DNA of 64,000 bases from a bacterium (GCA_015485355.1 WFTQ01000072.1:1-64000), one strand, 5' to 3'; positions 18,828-28,164 are shown, counted from the first letter of the stretch. Translations and numbers: made by a program. The notes: a model not told the origin generated them from the letters alone.

Positions 18828-19007
18828 TCAAAAAAAGGAGGGTGCATATCGGGAAAATTGTTAAGGATAAGTGATTGATTTTTAATGACGCTTAATTAAA
18901 ATATTTCGATGAATACGAGTTGTTTAAATATCCTTAACAATCATGCACCCGCAAACCGGCGCCGAATGTTACGTGTGGGTGACGATCACACGGCATTCGG
19001 TTTTTTT
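18828..19007 (+). ncRNA. structured leader or small RNA upstream of the porV-like gene
   Basis: A candidate RNA of about 180 nt bounded by a good promoter and an intrinsic terminator. Arms 18840-18847 and 18943-18950 pair perfectly over 8 bp. After a lopsided internal loop (9 nt against 1) arms 18857-18869 and 18929-18941 pair perfectly over 13 bp. The 59-nt apical part holds a smaller AT hairpin (18880-18886 with 18895-18901). The RNA then ends in the terminator hairpin 18962-19000 with seven T. It could be a riboswitch or attenuator controlling the gene at 19036, or an independent small RNA. I do not recognise it as a known family; the size resembles 6S RNA, but I cannot show the 6S fold. 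Confidence 0.6.
18962..19007 (+). terminator. intrinsic terminator or attenuator before the porV-like gene
   Basis: Stem of 7 bp (18962-18968 with 18994-19000) continuing after a small internal loop as 6 bp (18972-18977 with 18987-18992), with a 9-nt loop and seven T directly behind. It sits 16 bases before the ribosome-binding site of the gene at 19036, a position suited to regulated read-through. Confidence 0.75.
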
Positions 19008-19035
19008 ATGCAAATAATTTTCAGGAGGTTTGGAT

Positions 19036-20127
19036 ATGAAGCAGTTGATGGTGGTTTCGGTCTTATCGTTCGTGATGGTGATGAGTCATTTTTCCCCGGT
19101 ATCGGCCCAGGGAGAAGCAACGGTTTTGTTTTTAATGATTAATCCGGGAGCGCGACAGGGTGGTATGGGAGAAGCCGGCGTGGCTCTGGCCAACGATGCC
19201 AATGCCGTGTACTGGAATCCTGCCGGATTGGCCTTCCAGTATGCTGATCCCGATATGGATAATGTGGGAGAGGCCACCTTGATGCACGTGCAATGGCTTC
19301 CCCAATTTAATTTAAGCGATTTGTATTACGACTTTGCCGCCGCCCGGTATGCCCTGCCCGATATCGGTACCGTGGGACTGGCCATCCAGTTTATCAATTA
19401 CGGGGAAAATATTCAAACGGACACCCAGGGTGAGGAGATCGGGCGTTTCAACAGCAACGAAGTCGCCGTAACCGGCAGTTATGCGGTTAAGGTCAATAAC
19501 CGTCTGGGAGTGGGGGTTAATCTAAAGTATATCTATTCCAACCTGTCTCCCGGCATCTTTGTGGACAACGAGCGACGGGAAGGACGGGGAAGCTCTTTCG
19601 CCGTGGATGTCGGCGTGCTGTATTTCGCCTCGTTTGCTCCAAAGCTGAGTCTGGGACTCAATCTGTCCAACATCGGCCCTAAAATGACTTACATCGATAA
19701 AAAACAGGCCGATCCTCTACCCACCAATCTGCGCGTGGGACTGGCTTATAAGATTCTGGATTCGGAGTATAATCGCTTTACTCTGGTGTACGATATCAAT
19801 CGCTTGCTGGTGCGCCGCTATAAGGATGGTACTTCGGATAATGTGCTAAAAGCCATGTTTTATTCCACCTGGACTGAGGGCGATGTATCGACTCAGTTAA
19901 AGAAATTTACCCATTCCATTGGCTTTGAATATTGGTATACCGACTTGATCGCCTTGCGCACCGGTTTCTTTTATGAAGACCCCAGCAGTGGGGGACGAAA
20001 ATTCTGGACCTTCGGCGGTGGAATCCGGTATTCCTTTATCGGAGTAGATTTCAGCTACATCTACGCTTCTATCGAGGATCACCCATTATCCGATACCATG
20101 CGTTTCTCCCTTACGATCCTGTTCTGA
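19036..20127 (+). CDS. PorV/PorQ-family outer membrane protein
   Basis: A predicted beta-barrel of 363 residues with a signal peptide ending near residue 24 (SPVSA/QG). The N-terminal hallmark of the PorV/PorQ (UPF0164) family follows: PGARQGGMGEAGVALANDA.AVYWNPAGLA. The rest alternates in the manner of barrel strands and ends in an aromatic-rich strand (FSLTILF). In Bacteroidota PorV shuttles type IX secretion cargo; many paralogues are surface proteins of unknown role. A strong AGGAGG lies 8 bases before the ATG. Expression probably depends on the structured leader and terminator upstream. An intrinsic terminator follows at 20159. Confidence 0.85.
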   Translation: MKQLMVVSVLSFVMVMSHFSPVSAQGEATVLFLMINPGARQGGMGEAGVALANDANAVYWNPAGLAFQYADPDMDNVGEATLMHVQWLPQFNLSDLYYDFAAARYALPDIGTVGLAIQFINYGENIQTDTQGEEIGRFNSNEVAVTGSYAVKVNNRLGVGVNLKYIYSNLSPGIFVDNERREGRGSSFAVDVGVLYFASFAPKLSLGLNLSNIGPKMTYIDKKQADPLPTNLRVGLAYKILDSEYNRFTLVYDINRLLVRRYKDGTSDNVLKAMFYSTWTEGDVSTQLKKFTHSIGFEYWYTDLIALRTGFFYEDPSSGGRKFWTFGGGIRYSFIGVDFSYIYASIEDHPLSDTMRFSLTILF

Positions 20128-20158
20128 GGTCTGGAGGGGTTGAATAGTGAATAGGCAT

Positions 20159-20190
20159 CCCCGGACAATAAACTGTCCGGGGTTCATTTT
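20159..20190 (+). terminator. intrinsic terminator after the porV-like gene
   Basis: Nine perfect base pairs (20159-20167 with 20174-20182), a 6-nt loop and a T-rich tail (TTCATTTT). Confidence 0.75.
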
Positions 20191-20220
20191 ACCTGCGATG
20201 GGCAAAATTGGACAAGCTTC

Positions 20221-23214
20221 ATGAAAAGAACGATCTTTCGGTTCTGTGCGGGATGTTTATTAGCCACGACTTTTTTCCTGACTCCTTCGTTACCCGGTGC
20301 AACCCCCGATACCCTTCGAGTGCTGGCCATTCGTGTAGAGTTCCAGGAAGATAATGATGAAACCACCACCGGAAACGGCAAATTCGATCTTTCCACCTCC
20401 ACTGATCCCTATCAAATTGATCCCCCTCCCCACAACCGGTCCTACTTTCAGGATCATTTGCTGTTCTTAAGAAATTACTTCTGGAAGGTCAGTCGGGGGC
20501 GGTTGGTGATCGAAAGCGAGGTATTTCCTTTGGAAGAAAATGCGGCCTATCTGTTGCCCCGCCGAATGGCTGAGTATAATCCCAATACCACTCCGGATGA
20601 AATCAACCGGGGTTTGGCCAATTTATTGAAGGATGCTCTTCAGGTTGCGGCGGCGGATTCTGCCATCGATTTTCGCTCCTACGACAGCTTTATCGTTTTC
20701 CATGCCGGGGTGGGCAAAGACGTGGACCTGGGTTTCGACGATACCCCTCAGGATATCCCCTCCTTATTTATCACTCGAGAGTTTTTACAGCGGTATTTGA
20801 AAACCGATGGCATTCAGGTGAGAGAAGACCGGGTCATCTACAATGGGATTATCCTCCCGGAGACCGAGAGTCAGGACGGTCTTCAGCTGGCCCTCAACGG
20901 TATTCTGGTCGCCAATTTTGCCTCCCAGTTGGGCTGGCTGGATTTGTTCAATCCGGAAACGCATCGCAGTGGCATCGGTCGGTTTGGATTAATGGATGCG
21001 GGCTTATTCAACGGCGATGGGTTGTTGCCGGCGCTGCCCAGTGCCTGGACACGAATCGAGGCCGGTTGGGAAACCGCCCGGACCGTCTATCAGGCCCAGG
21101 ACGATGTACTGGAACTACACTGGGTGCTGTCGAACCAGGAACCCAGGGTGTATCGCTTCCCCGTCAGTGAAAAGGAGTATTTCCTGGTGGAGAATCGCTA
21201 TGCGGGAAAGATGAACTTGGATAGCCTGCAATACGCGATGGCTCAGGGGCGGGACCGCCTACCCACCATGAAGGAGGTGCTGCTTACCCACTTCCCCGAG
21301 GCGGTCACGTTCAGTGAACGGGGAGTACTGGTGGATGTGGACAATCCCGATCGAGGGCTTCCGGGAAGCGGAATCTTGATCTGGCATATTGACGAGAACG
21401 TCATCGAGGCCAAACGTGCCCGGAATAGGATTAATGATGATGACAGGCACCGGGGAGTGGATTTGGAAGAGGCAGACGGTTCTCAGGATATCGGCCAGAT
21501 TTTCGATTTTTTCAGTGCGGGGGCTGGATCGGAGATCGGCACGGTGCTGGATCTGTGGTACGCAGGAAATCCGGCACCTGTCTTCCAGAACGAATTTTCC
21601 GAAAATACTTTCCCCAACAGCCGCAGCTATTACAACCGGGCCAACAGCCACATCAAACTGTCCCATTTTTCGGGACCCGATTCGGTCATGCAATTTCGCG
21701 CCCGGATCGATATCTATCAAACATATTTCCCGGTTCAATTGCAGGTTCAGCGTGTGGGGAAACCCCTGGCCTTGCGCATGGCCGATCTGAACCACAAACC
21801 CGGGGACGAAATGCTGATCCAGACAGATAAACAGCGTGTGATCATTTTCGAATATCCGACGGATTCCCCCGGACCACCCCGGCGGTGGATTTATGGATTT
21901 GATGAACCGCTCATGGTGCCGGTGGCTGTAGTGGATTTCCCCGACGGCGACCGTGGCCTGGCGGTGGCCTTCCGGAACGGAAAAATCCAGCTGGGAATTC
22001 CTGATGGCGGCACTTTCCGCCCGGTGTATACGGTGCTGCTGGATGATACGCTCACCACCTATCCCGTTTTCGATAACACCTTCCAGGTTCTGGGCGAACA
22101 GCGGGTGTTCCAGCTGTTTGTGGGGACCCGCCGCGGAAGGGTCTGGAAAATTGCCTTTGAAGACAATGCCTGGGTGAACCGGGTGATGTTTGACATTCAG
22201 GAACCGGTGGAACAAATCCTCATTCCCAATCGCAAGGATGTTTGGATTGTCTCTCAAACCGGGACGATGTATTTGAACGGCGAGAAGGTGTGGCGGCTTT
22301 CAGAGCCTTTTCATCCGCCTGCGGGGTATTCTCCTTTGCTCAGCACTTTTTCCGGGACATTGCGGTTGCTGGAAAGTCCGGATATCTCCGCCGCTTTCGA
22401 GGGGAGGTACTCCCTCTTTTCCGCGGCCAGCCAGTTCACGGATGAACACTATCAATTGAATTATGCCCTGGGAGGCGACAATCGCTTGATCGTGGTGAAC
22501 AGCCGTCTGGCCATGCGGACCGATTTTCCCGTTTCGATGTACCGGCCTTATCAAGCGGCTCCGATTCGCTTTCCCCCGCTGGTGGGCGTCTTGAATCGGC
22601 AAGGAGAAAAGGGCATTGTAATAACCGATCCCGGGGGATTGGTGGATGCGTACAGTTTAGAAGGGCGACGATTGGCGGAATTTCCTCTTTCGGTAGGGGA
22701 TTCCATTGACGCTTCTCCGGCGCTGGGTGATGTGGATGGGGATGGCGATGTGGAACTGGTGGCCCTCACGCGCAGCGGTTGGGTATATGCCTGGGACCTG
22801 CCCGGCGGTTATGGTTCCCGGCAACGGGAGGGGGTCTGGTTGCAAGCACTGGCCAACGAGTATAATCAGAACCGGATAGACCCCGGGGTCGTCAACGTCA
22901 TTGCTCAAGAGGAGGTTGTTATCGAAAAAGATTTATTACCCGCCGAGCGTGCCTATTGCTGGCCCAATCCCAGCCGGGATAATTACACCATTATCCGGTA
23001 CTGGTTGTCGGAGCCGGCAAAGGTAACCATTCGAATCTACGATCTGGCCGGCGATCTGGTGGCCGAGTTTCCCGGACCCGGTCAGGGGCGCAAAGACAAT
23101 GAGGTGCGCTGGGATTTGACCGATGTGCAAAGCGGGGTCTATTTTGCGAGAATTCAAGCGACCTCTTCCCGGAAAGAAATGGTACGGATGATCAAAATTG
23201 CCGTGGTAAAATAA
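20221..23214 (+). CDS. secreted M6-like pseudo-peptidase with FlgD/type IX sorting-type C-terminus
   Basis: A protein of 997 residues with a signal peptide (about 1-27). The N-terminal half resembles the M6 (immune inhibitor A) metallopeptidase domain: LRVLAIRVEFQED, the SRGRLVIESEV strand, and the active-site region with its downstream GIGRFGLMDAG. The zinc motif HExxHxxGxxD is replaced by ANFASQLGWLD (231-241): both histidines and the glutamate are gone and only G238 and D241 remain. This predicts a catalytically dead member. A long beta-rich middle follows, with a DGDGDVELVAL repeat at about 835. The final ~90 residues (YCWPNPS...VRWDLTDVQSGVYFARI) form a FlgD-like/type IX sorting-type domain. 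It may be a surface binder or scaffold. Its stop codon overlaps the next start as TAATG. Confidence 0.82.
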   Translation: MKRTIFRFCAGCLLATTFFLTPSLPGATPDTLRVLAIRVEFQEDNDETTTGNGKFDLSTSTDPYQIDPPPHNRSYFQDHLLFLRNYFWKVSRGRLVIESEVFPLEENAAYLLPRRMAEYNPNTTPDEINRGLANLLKDALQVAAADSAIDFRSYDSFIVFHAGVGKDVDLGFDDTPQDIPSLFITREFLQRYLKTDGIQVREDRVIYNGIILPETESQDGLQLALNGILVANFASQLGWLDLFNPETHRSGIGRFGLMDAGLFNGDGLLPALPSAWTRIEAGWETARTVYQAQDDVLELHWVLSNQEPRVYRFPVSEKEYFLVENRYAGKMNLDSLQYAMAQGRDRLPTMKEVLLTHFPEAVTFSERGVLVDVDNPDRGLPGSGILIWHIDENVIEAKRARNRINDDDRHRGVDLEEADGSQDIGQIFDFFSAGAGSEIGTVLDLWYAGNPAPVFQNEFSENTFPNSRSYYNRANSHIKLSHFSGPDSVMQFRARIDIYQTYFPVQLQVQRVGKPLALRMADLNHKPGDEMLIQTDKQRVIIFEYPTDSPGPPRRWIYGFDEPLMVPVAVVDFPDGDRGLAVAFRNGKIQLGIPDGGTFRPVYTVLLDDTLTTYPVFDNTFQVLGEQRVFQLFVGTRRGRVWKIAFEDNAWVNRVMFDIQEPVEQILIPNRKDVWIVSQTGTMYLNGEKVWRLSEPFHPPAGYSPLLSTFSGTLRLLESPDISAAFEGRYSLFSAASQFTDEHYQLNYALGGDNRLIVVNSRLAMRTDFPVSMYRPYQAAPIRFPPLVGVLNRQGEKGIVITDPGGLVDAYSLEGRRLAEFPLSVGDSIDASPALGDVDGDGDVELVALTRSGWVYAWDLPGGYGSRQREGVWLQALANEYNQNRIDPGVVNVIAQEEVVIEKDLLPAERAYCWPNPSRDNYTIIRYWLSEPAKVTIRIYDLAGDLVAEFPGPGQGRKDNEVRWDLTDVQSGVYFARIQATSSRKEMVRMIKIAVVK

Positions 23215-26200
23215 TGGGTTACCGGGTCAAACAATTCCCTGTGGTGCTCGGATTAAAAGAGTCCTTTCGTTGCCGGGGATGCATCCGGGAAGGCGGACGT
23301 GGGTGGAAGCCGATTTTGCTGGTGGGCCTCCTGGTGCTGATGTTGGCCGAAGGGCCGTGGATCGCCCATGCTCAGCCGGGCGAGAGTAATCATCCCGAAC
23401 TTTACTGGCAAACCATCGAAACGGAACATTTTCAGATCCATTATCATCAGGGTACCGAGCGCACCGCCAATGTGGTGGCCCGCATTGCCGAGGAAATCTA
23501 TCCCCACATTACGGGACTGTATCAATATCAACCGCCGCAGAAGGTGCATATCATCATTCGGGATACGGATGATTTTTCCAATGGTGCCGCCTATTTTTTT
23601 GATAACAAGATCGAAATCTGGGCGGAAAATCTGGATTATGTGCTTCGGGGTACTCATAATTGGCTTCGGGACGTGGTAACCCACGAATTTACCCACATTG
23701 TTTCCATTCAAAAGGCGTTGCGATTCGGCCGCAAAATTCCCGCCGGTTGGTTTCAAGTGTTTGGATACGAAGAGGTGCGTCGGCCCGATGTGGTGCGGGG
23801 GTTCCCCGACGTCCTGGTTTCTTATCCCATCTCCGGGGTGAACATCCCGGGATGGTTTGCCGAAGGGGTCGCCCAGTTCCAATCGCCCTCTAAACGGTAC
23901 GACTATCGGGATTCTCACCGAGAAATGATCCTTCGAGACCGGGCCATGACGGGAAAGTTATTGGACCTGAAACAGATGAATGTGTTCGGGAAGAATAGCA
24001 TCGGAAACGAATCGGTTTACAATCAGGGATTTGCCTTTGTGGAATTTTTAGCGGCTCAGTTTGGGGATAGTGTGGTGAAAGCAATTGCCCAATACGCCTC
24101 CAATCCTTTCTCTTTGACGTTTCAGGCGGCCTTGGAAAAAGCGACCGGTGTGTCCGGGCGACAGCTCTGGCAGGCCTGGAAAACTCAACTGGAAAACAGT
24201 TATCGCCGGCGGCTGCGGAGCATTCTGGAACATCCGGTGGTGGGAAATCCCGTCGATACCGTTGGTCTGGGTAATTTCTATCCCCGCGTCTCGCCCGACG
24301 GGCGCTACCTGGCTTATGTGGCCACCGGCAAATCGGATTATCTCTCGCTGAATCGTCTGGTCATCCTGGACTTGCGAACCGGGAAAAAGAAACCGGTTAG
24401 CAGCCGGATCACTTCCTCCCTTAGCTGGTCGCCCGACAGTCGTTACCTGGTTTATTCCCGAAAAGTGCGGGTTCAGCCCAACGGAAGCCGATGGAATGAT
24501 CTGTATGTGTATGATGTCCAACGGGATAAAGAGTATCAGATGACCAATGCCCTGCGGGCCCGCAATCCGGATTGGTCACACGACGGGCGGCGGCTCGTTT
24601 TCGTCGTCGGTTCCGATGGACTGACGAACCTGTACCTGCTGGAATGGGATGACATTGACCAAGTCCTGAACAGTCAACGGTGGAAAACATTCTATTACCA
24701 TTTGCAACGGCATCAATTGGTGGAAAAGGTACCGGAGGATCAACGGCGAAATTGGCAACGATTTTACCGAAAAGTGCAAATTCGGGGTGGTCGGTTGAGA
24801 CCAATCACGCGTTTCATGGATGGGCGTCAGTTTTATCATCCCCGGTGGTCATTGGACGATCGGTATCTGTTTGTGGATACTTCCACCGGGTTCGGCCGGG
24901 ACATCGCCCGGGTGGATCCCCAAACCGGGGAGATCACCTTTGTTTTGAATGGTCCCTGTGATGAACGTTATCCCACCTTCCATCCCGGCAACGGAGAACT
25001 TTTTTATGCCTGCGATGAAACCGGCATATTCAATGTCTATTCCCTGGATTTAAAAAGTGGTGAGCGCCACGCCCACACCAATGTCATTGGCGGAGCTTTC
25101 ATGCCGGCGGTCACGGCAAACGGCGATCTGTATTATTCCCTTTACCGCCGTCAGGCGTATAAAATCTTTCGCATTCCCGATGTGAATGCAGTTCCACAGA
25201 AATACCTGGTTTACGATCGGGATTATTTGGCAAAAATCCCCCGATTGCAGGTGGACGATCGGTTAAAAGAGGCCAGGCCTTCGAAAACGTATCGGCGACG
25301 TTTTCCGGGATTCCTGATGCCCCGGATCTTCTTCGATTACGGCACTTTTAAACCAGGGTTTTACTTCGCTACAGACGAAATACTAAACCAACTCTCTTTT
25401 CTGGGAGGTGTGGCGGTCAATCGACATGGGGAGTACGACATCTATGCCTTCTTCGATTTGAAATTATGGAAGCCCACCGTCTCTATTGGAGCTTACAACA
25501 TTACCCGGAAAATCCAGGACCAATTCTCGGATCCTTTTTATGTAACCAGGGATTCCATCGAAATCAAGTTCGATCTGCTGGAAGCGGAGTTCTCTATCCG
25601 GCACCGATTTAAAAATACCATCGATTGGCGATTCAGCTACCTATTCCGGCAGTACAAGGCGCGGATTGGGACGTTTGTGGTAAGGGAATTATCGACGAAC
25701 CGGGTGTTTGTGTCTCCCCCCATCCGCTATACCTATCTCCGGGGTCATATACTCAGCCTCTGGCTGCGCTACCGACGCTTGCCGCTGAACCTGGAGAGCG
25801 ATATTAATCCCGTAAAAGGCCGCTACGTCTCTTTTCGGATTAATCGGGAGTGGAATCGTTTTCTGGAAGATTTCGCCACCGATCGGGCGGTGGGATTGGA
25901 AATCTTTAAGCCGGTCAATTTTACCAGTTTCGAATTGGATTGGGAGGAGTATCTGCCGATACCCTTTTTGCGCTATCATACGCTGGACTTAAGGGTCCAG
26001 CTCGGCTATATTGATCGACCGGTGGATAGCTTTTTCTATTTTTTTGGAGGCGGATTGGTGGGATTAAAAGGCTATCCCTATTATTCCATCGAAGGAAGAA
26101 ATTTGTTTATCGGCACGGCCATTTATCGCTTTCCGGTATCCCGCCGATTAAACCTGGAGATTGCTCAGGTGCACTTTAACAAGATTTACCTGGGTGCATT

Positions 26201-26459
26201 ATTTCAGTACGGGAATGCCTGGACGGGACGAAACATACCCTGGCAGGATTTCCGCTCTAACGTCGGCGTCCAGGTTCGCCTGGATGCTTTTTCCTGGTAT
26301 CTGTTTCCCACACGGGTGTTTTTCGAAGCGGTGTACCCGTTGCAGGAGCATGAGTACCGGGGCGTTCGTTATCCCAAAAAATGGAAATTCTATTTAGGAA
26401 TTCTGTTTGATTTTGACCTGAGATTCGACAGAAGGGGAAGTATGCCATGGGCAAGATAA
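23214..26459 (+). CDS. outer-membrane metallopeptidase / TolB-like propeller / Omp85-type barrel fusion
   Basis: A protein of 1081 residues with three parts. First, after a hydrophobic signal (about 33-53), comes a gluzincin-type peptidase domain with HEFTH (157-161) and a likely third ligand E217 in PGWFAEGVAQF. Second, about 280-680, are repeated PD40/TolB propeller blades (SPDGRYLAYV, SWSPDSRYLVYSR, DWSHDGRRLVFV, HPGNGELFYAC). Third, about 740-1081, is a beta-barrel of the surface antigen/BamA type, with FGGGLVGLKGYPYYS as the LRGY-like lid motif and a C-terminal F/W-rich strand. It probably sits in the outer membrane with the peptidase in the periplasm or at the surface. A paralogue lies at 43004-46075. 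It is translationally coupled to the preceding gene (TAATG) and overlaps the next by 13 bases. Confidence 0.85.
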   Translation: MGYRVKQFPVVLGLKESFRCRGCIREGGRGWKPILLVGLLVLMLAEGPWIAHAQPGESNHPELYWQTIETEHFQIHYHQGTERTANVVARIAEEIYPHITGLYQYQPPQKVHIIIRDTDDFSNGAAYFFDNKIEIWAENLDYVLRGTHNWLRDVVTHEFTHIVSIQKALRFGRKIPAGWFQVFGYEEVRRPDVVRGFPDVLVSYPISGVNIPGWFAEGVAQFQSPSKRYDYRDSHREMILRDRAMTGKLLDLKQMNVFGKNSIGNESVYNQGFAFVEFLAAQFGDSVVKAIAQYASNPFSLTFQAALEKATGVSGRQLWQAWKTQLENSYRRRLRSILEHPVVGNPVDTVGLGNFYPRVSPDGRYLAYVATGKSDYLSLNRLVILDLRTGKKKPVSSRITSSLSWSPDSRYLVYSRKVRVQPNGSRWNDLYVYDVQRDKEYQMTNALRARNPDWSHDGRRLVFVVGSDGLTNLYLLEWDDIDQVLNSQRWKTFYYHLQRHQLVEKVPEDQRRNWQRFYRKVQIRGGRLRPITRFMDGRQFYHPRWSLDDRYLFVDTSTGFGRDIARVDPQTGEITFVLNGPCDERYPTFHPGNGELFYACDETGIFNVYSLDLKSGERHAHTNVIGGAFMPAVTANGDLYYSLYRRQAYKIFRIPDVNAVPQKYLVYDRDYLAKIPRLQVDDRLKEARPSKTYRRRFPGFLMPRIFFDYGTFKPGFYFATDEILNQLSFLGGVAVNRHGEYDIYAFFDLKLWKPTVSIGAYNITRKIQDQFSDPFYVTRDSIEIKFDLLEAEFSIRHRFKNTIDWRFSYLFRQYKARIGTFVVRELSTNRVFVSPPIRYTYLRGHILSLWLRYRRLPLNLESDINPVKGRYVSFRINREWNRFLEDFATDRAVGLEIFKPVNFTSFELDWEEYLPIPFLRYHTLDLRVQLGYIDRPVDSFFYFFGGGLVGLKGYPYYSIEGRNLFIGTAIYRFPVSRRLNLEIAQVHFNKIYLGALFQYGNAWTGRNIPWQDFRSNVGVQVRLDAFSWYLFPTRVFFEAVYPLQEHEYRGVRYPKKWKFYLGILFDFDLRFDRRGSMPWAR

Positions 26460-27346
26460 TCTGCAGCTTAGTCGTCGTAATGGCGGTGGGCGTGAACGCC
26501 GGCGGCCCTTTTCCCGTGACCGACAAGATTTTATTACAACGGCATGAATTGCTGACCCGGTTGAAGGCCCACGTTCAGGAAGAAGTGGAACCGTCTGCAC
26601 CCAACAGCGGAGGCCGGAAGTCGGTACCCAAAGCCGTGGTGCTATCCGCCGTGGTGCCCGGGGCCGGCCAATTCTATGCCGGCTCGTATATCAAGTCGCT
26701 CCTCTTTCTGACCGTTGAAATTGCCGCTTGGGTGGTCAATATACGCTACAACAAACGGGGCGATAAAAAAGATGCGGAATTTCGGGCCTTTGCCGACCGT
26801 TATTGGAGCGAATACCGATACTGGTCGTATCTCTATTTCCGGTTGCAACAAAGCGGGGTGGACTTGCCCAAACAATTCGAGACCTACACGGTGCAGGGTA
26901 AGGATTGGATATTGATCCGGCAGGACCAATATCCCGAAGCCAAACAGGTTCTAAGAGATTATGAAAATGTTTTGCGGGGATTTACCCATCGCTTGCCCGA
27001 AAAAGCAGAGGATGAACAGCAGTACTACGAAATGATCGGCAAATATCCGGGGCAGTTCGGGAATGCCTGGGAGGATGCCAGTTTTTTTGTGACCTACAGC
27101 GGTTACGAGGGGCGGGTGACTCCTTTAAATGAACGGTATGTCCAGATGAGGGATGAGAGCAACCGCTATTTCGATATCGCCGGGTATGGGGCGATGGTGG
27201 CGCTGGTCAATCATGTGATCTCGGCCATCGATGCGGGTTTTACCACACGGAATTTCAACCGCAAACACAAGGTGCGCTTAAGTTACAAAAATATTTACTA
27301 TCCCGGTGAATATGTGAATCTGGTGGGGGTTCAGATGGATTTTTAA
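26447..27346 (+). CDS. DUF5683-type exported protein
   Basis: A protein of 299 residues with a signal peptide (about 1-18) and the DUF5683 core: PKAVVLSAVVPGAGQFYAGS, then a hydrophobic helix (LLFLTVEIAAWVV). A polar, helix-rich middle and a second hydrophobic patch (YGAMVALVNHVISAIDAGF) follow. The family is common near outer-membrane genes in the FCB group and has no established function. It overlaps the end of the barrel gene by 13 bases and is followed by a second DUF5683-like gene, so the three were probably made and act together. Confidence 0.75.
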   Translation: MGKIICSLVVVMAVGVNAGGPFPVTDKILLQRHELLTRLKAHVQEEVEPSAPNSGGRKSVPKAVVLSAVVPGAGQFYAGSYIKSLLFLTVEIAAWVVNIRYNKRGDKKDAEFRAFADRYWSEYRYWSYLYFRLQQSGVDLPKQFETYTVQGKDWILIRQDQYPEAKQVLRDYENVLRGFTHRLPEKAEDEQQYYEMIGKYPGQFGNAWEDASFFVTYSGYEGRVTPLNERYVQMRDESNRYFDIAGYGAMVALVNHVISAIDAGFTTRNFNRKHKVRLSYKNIYYPGEYVNLVGVQMDF

Positions 27347-27389
27347 TTTTCGGGAATGTTGTTTGAATCACTCGGAACGGAACAGGAAA

Positions 27390-28163
27390 ATGGTTAAGTT
27401 GAGGGGCAAAAATTTGGGTTTTCGAAAGGCGGTTCTCTACGGTTGTATGCTGCTGATGGGATGGGGAGGCGGCACGCCAGAGGTGTGGGCGGGTGCAAGT
27501 CGGTCTTTTTCGGCCTATCCGTTGAGCCGTATCCAGCTTCTGTCCCTGGGTCGGCAGCACTCGCCCGATGCCATAGGGAAGGGGAAGGGAGCGCGGGCCG
27601 TTCTACTGTCTCTGTTGATACCGGGTGCCGGGGAATGGTACCTGGGCCATCGGAAAGCGGCCAAAATTTTTCTGGGTGCCGAATTGGCGCTGTGGGCGGG
27701 CTATTTAGGAAGCCTGGCCTATGCAGACGTGTTAAAAAAGGATTACCAGACGTTTGCTGCATTGCATGCCGGGGTCGATCCCGTCGGCAAAAATGAGCAG
27801 TATTGGATCGATATCGGAAACGCCAATAATATCTATGATTTTAACGAAAAAAGGCTGGTGCAACGGAATCTGGAAGCCGTTTATACAAATATCGGGGAAT
27901 TTTACTGGCAATGGGATAGCGAGTCCCATCGCTACCGCTATGTGGATTTGCGCCTCAAACAACACAGCTGGAGGCGAACGGCTACGTTTATGATCGGGGG
28001 AATGATCTTAAACCGCATTTTAAGTACAATGGATGTTGTCCGAATACTTCGTAAGGGTAAGCGAGAAGGCCGGGTGGGCGGCCGGGCCAGGGTATCGAGC
28101 CGGTACTTTTGGCATCCGATTCGAGGTGAAACGATCCAAGTGCATTTAACATGGAAGTTTTAA
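27390..28163 (+). CDS. second DUF5683-like exported protein
   Basis: A protein of 257 residues. After a signal-like segment (about 11-35) the DUF5683 motif recurs (RAVLLSLLIPGAGEWYLGHRKAAKIFLGAELALW), followed by the same layout of a polar middle and a hydrophobic patch (MIGGMILNRILSTMDVVR). It is probably a diverged paralogue of the preceding gene. ATG 27390 with AGG upstream is preferred over a TTG nine codons earlier. It ends 1 base before the next gene. Confidence 0.7.
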   Translation: MVKLRGKNLGFRKAVLYGCMLLMGWGGGTPEVWAGASRSFSAYPLSRIQLLSLGRQHSPDAIGKGKGARAVLLSLLIPGAGEWYLGHRKAAKIFLGAELALWAGYLGSLAYADVLKKDYQTFAALHAGVDPVGKNEQYWIDIGNANNIYDFNEKRLVQRNLEAVYTNIGEFYWQWDSESHRYRYVDLRLKQHSWRRTATFMIGGMILNRILSTMDVVRILRKGKREGRVGGRARVSSRYFWHPIRGETIQVHLTWKF

Positions 28164-28164
28164 G

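Noticed and set aside
18828-19007. Identity as 6S RNA
   Set aside because: Length fits, but the pairing shows an asymmetric internal loop and a large apical part rather than the symmetrical central bubble of 6S RNA.
18909-19142. Open frame overlapping the leader RNA and the porV-like start
   Set aside because: Overlaps a strong terminator and a well-supported gene in another frame; no similarity.
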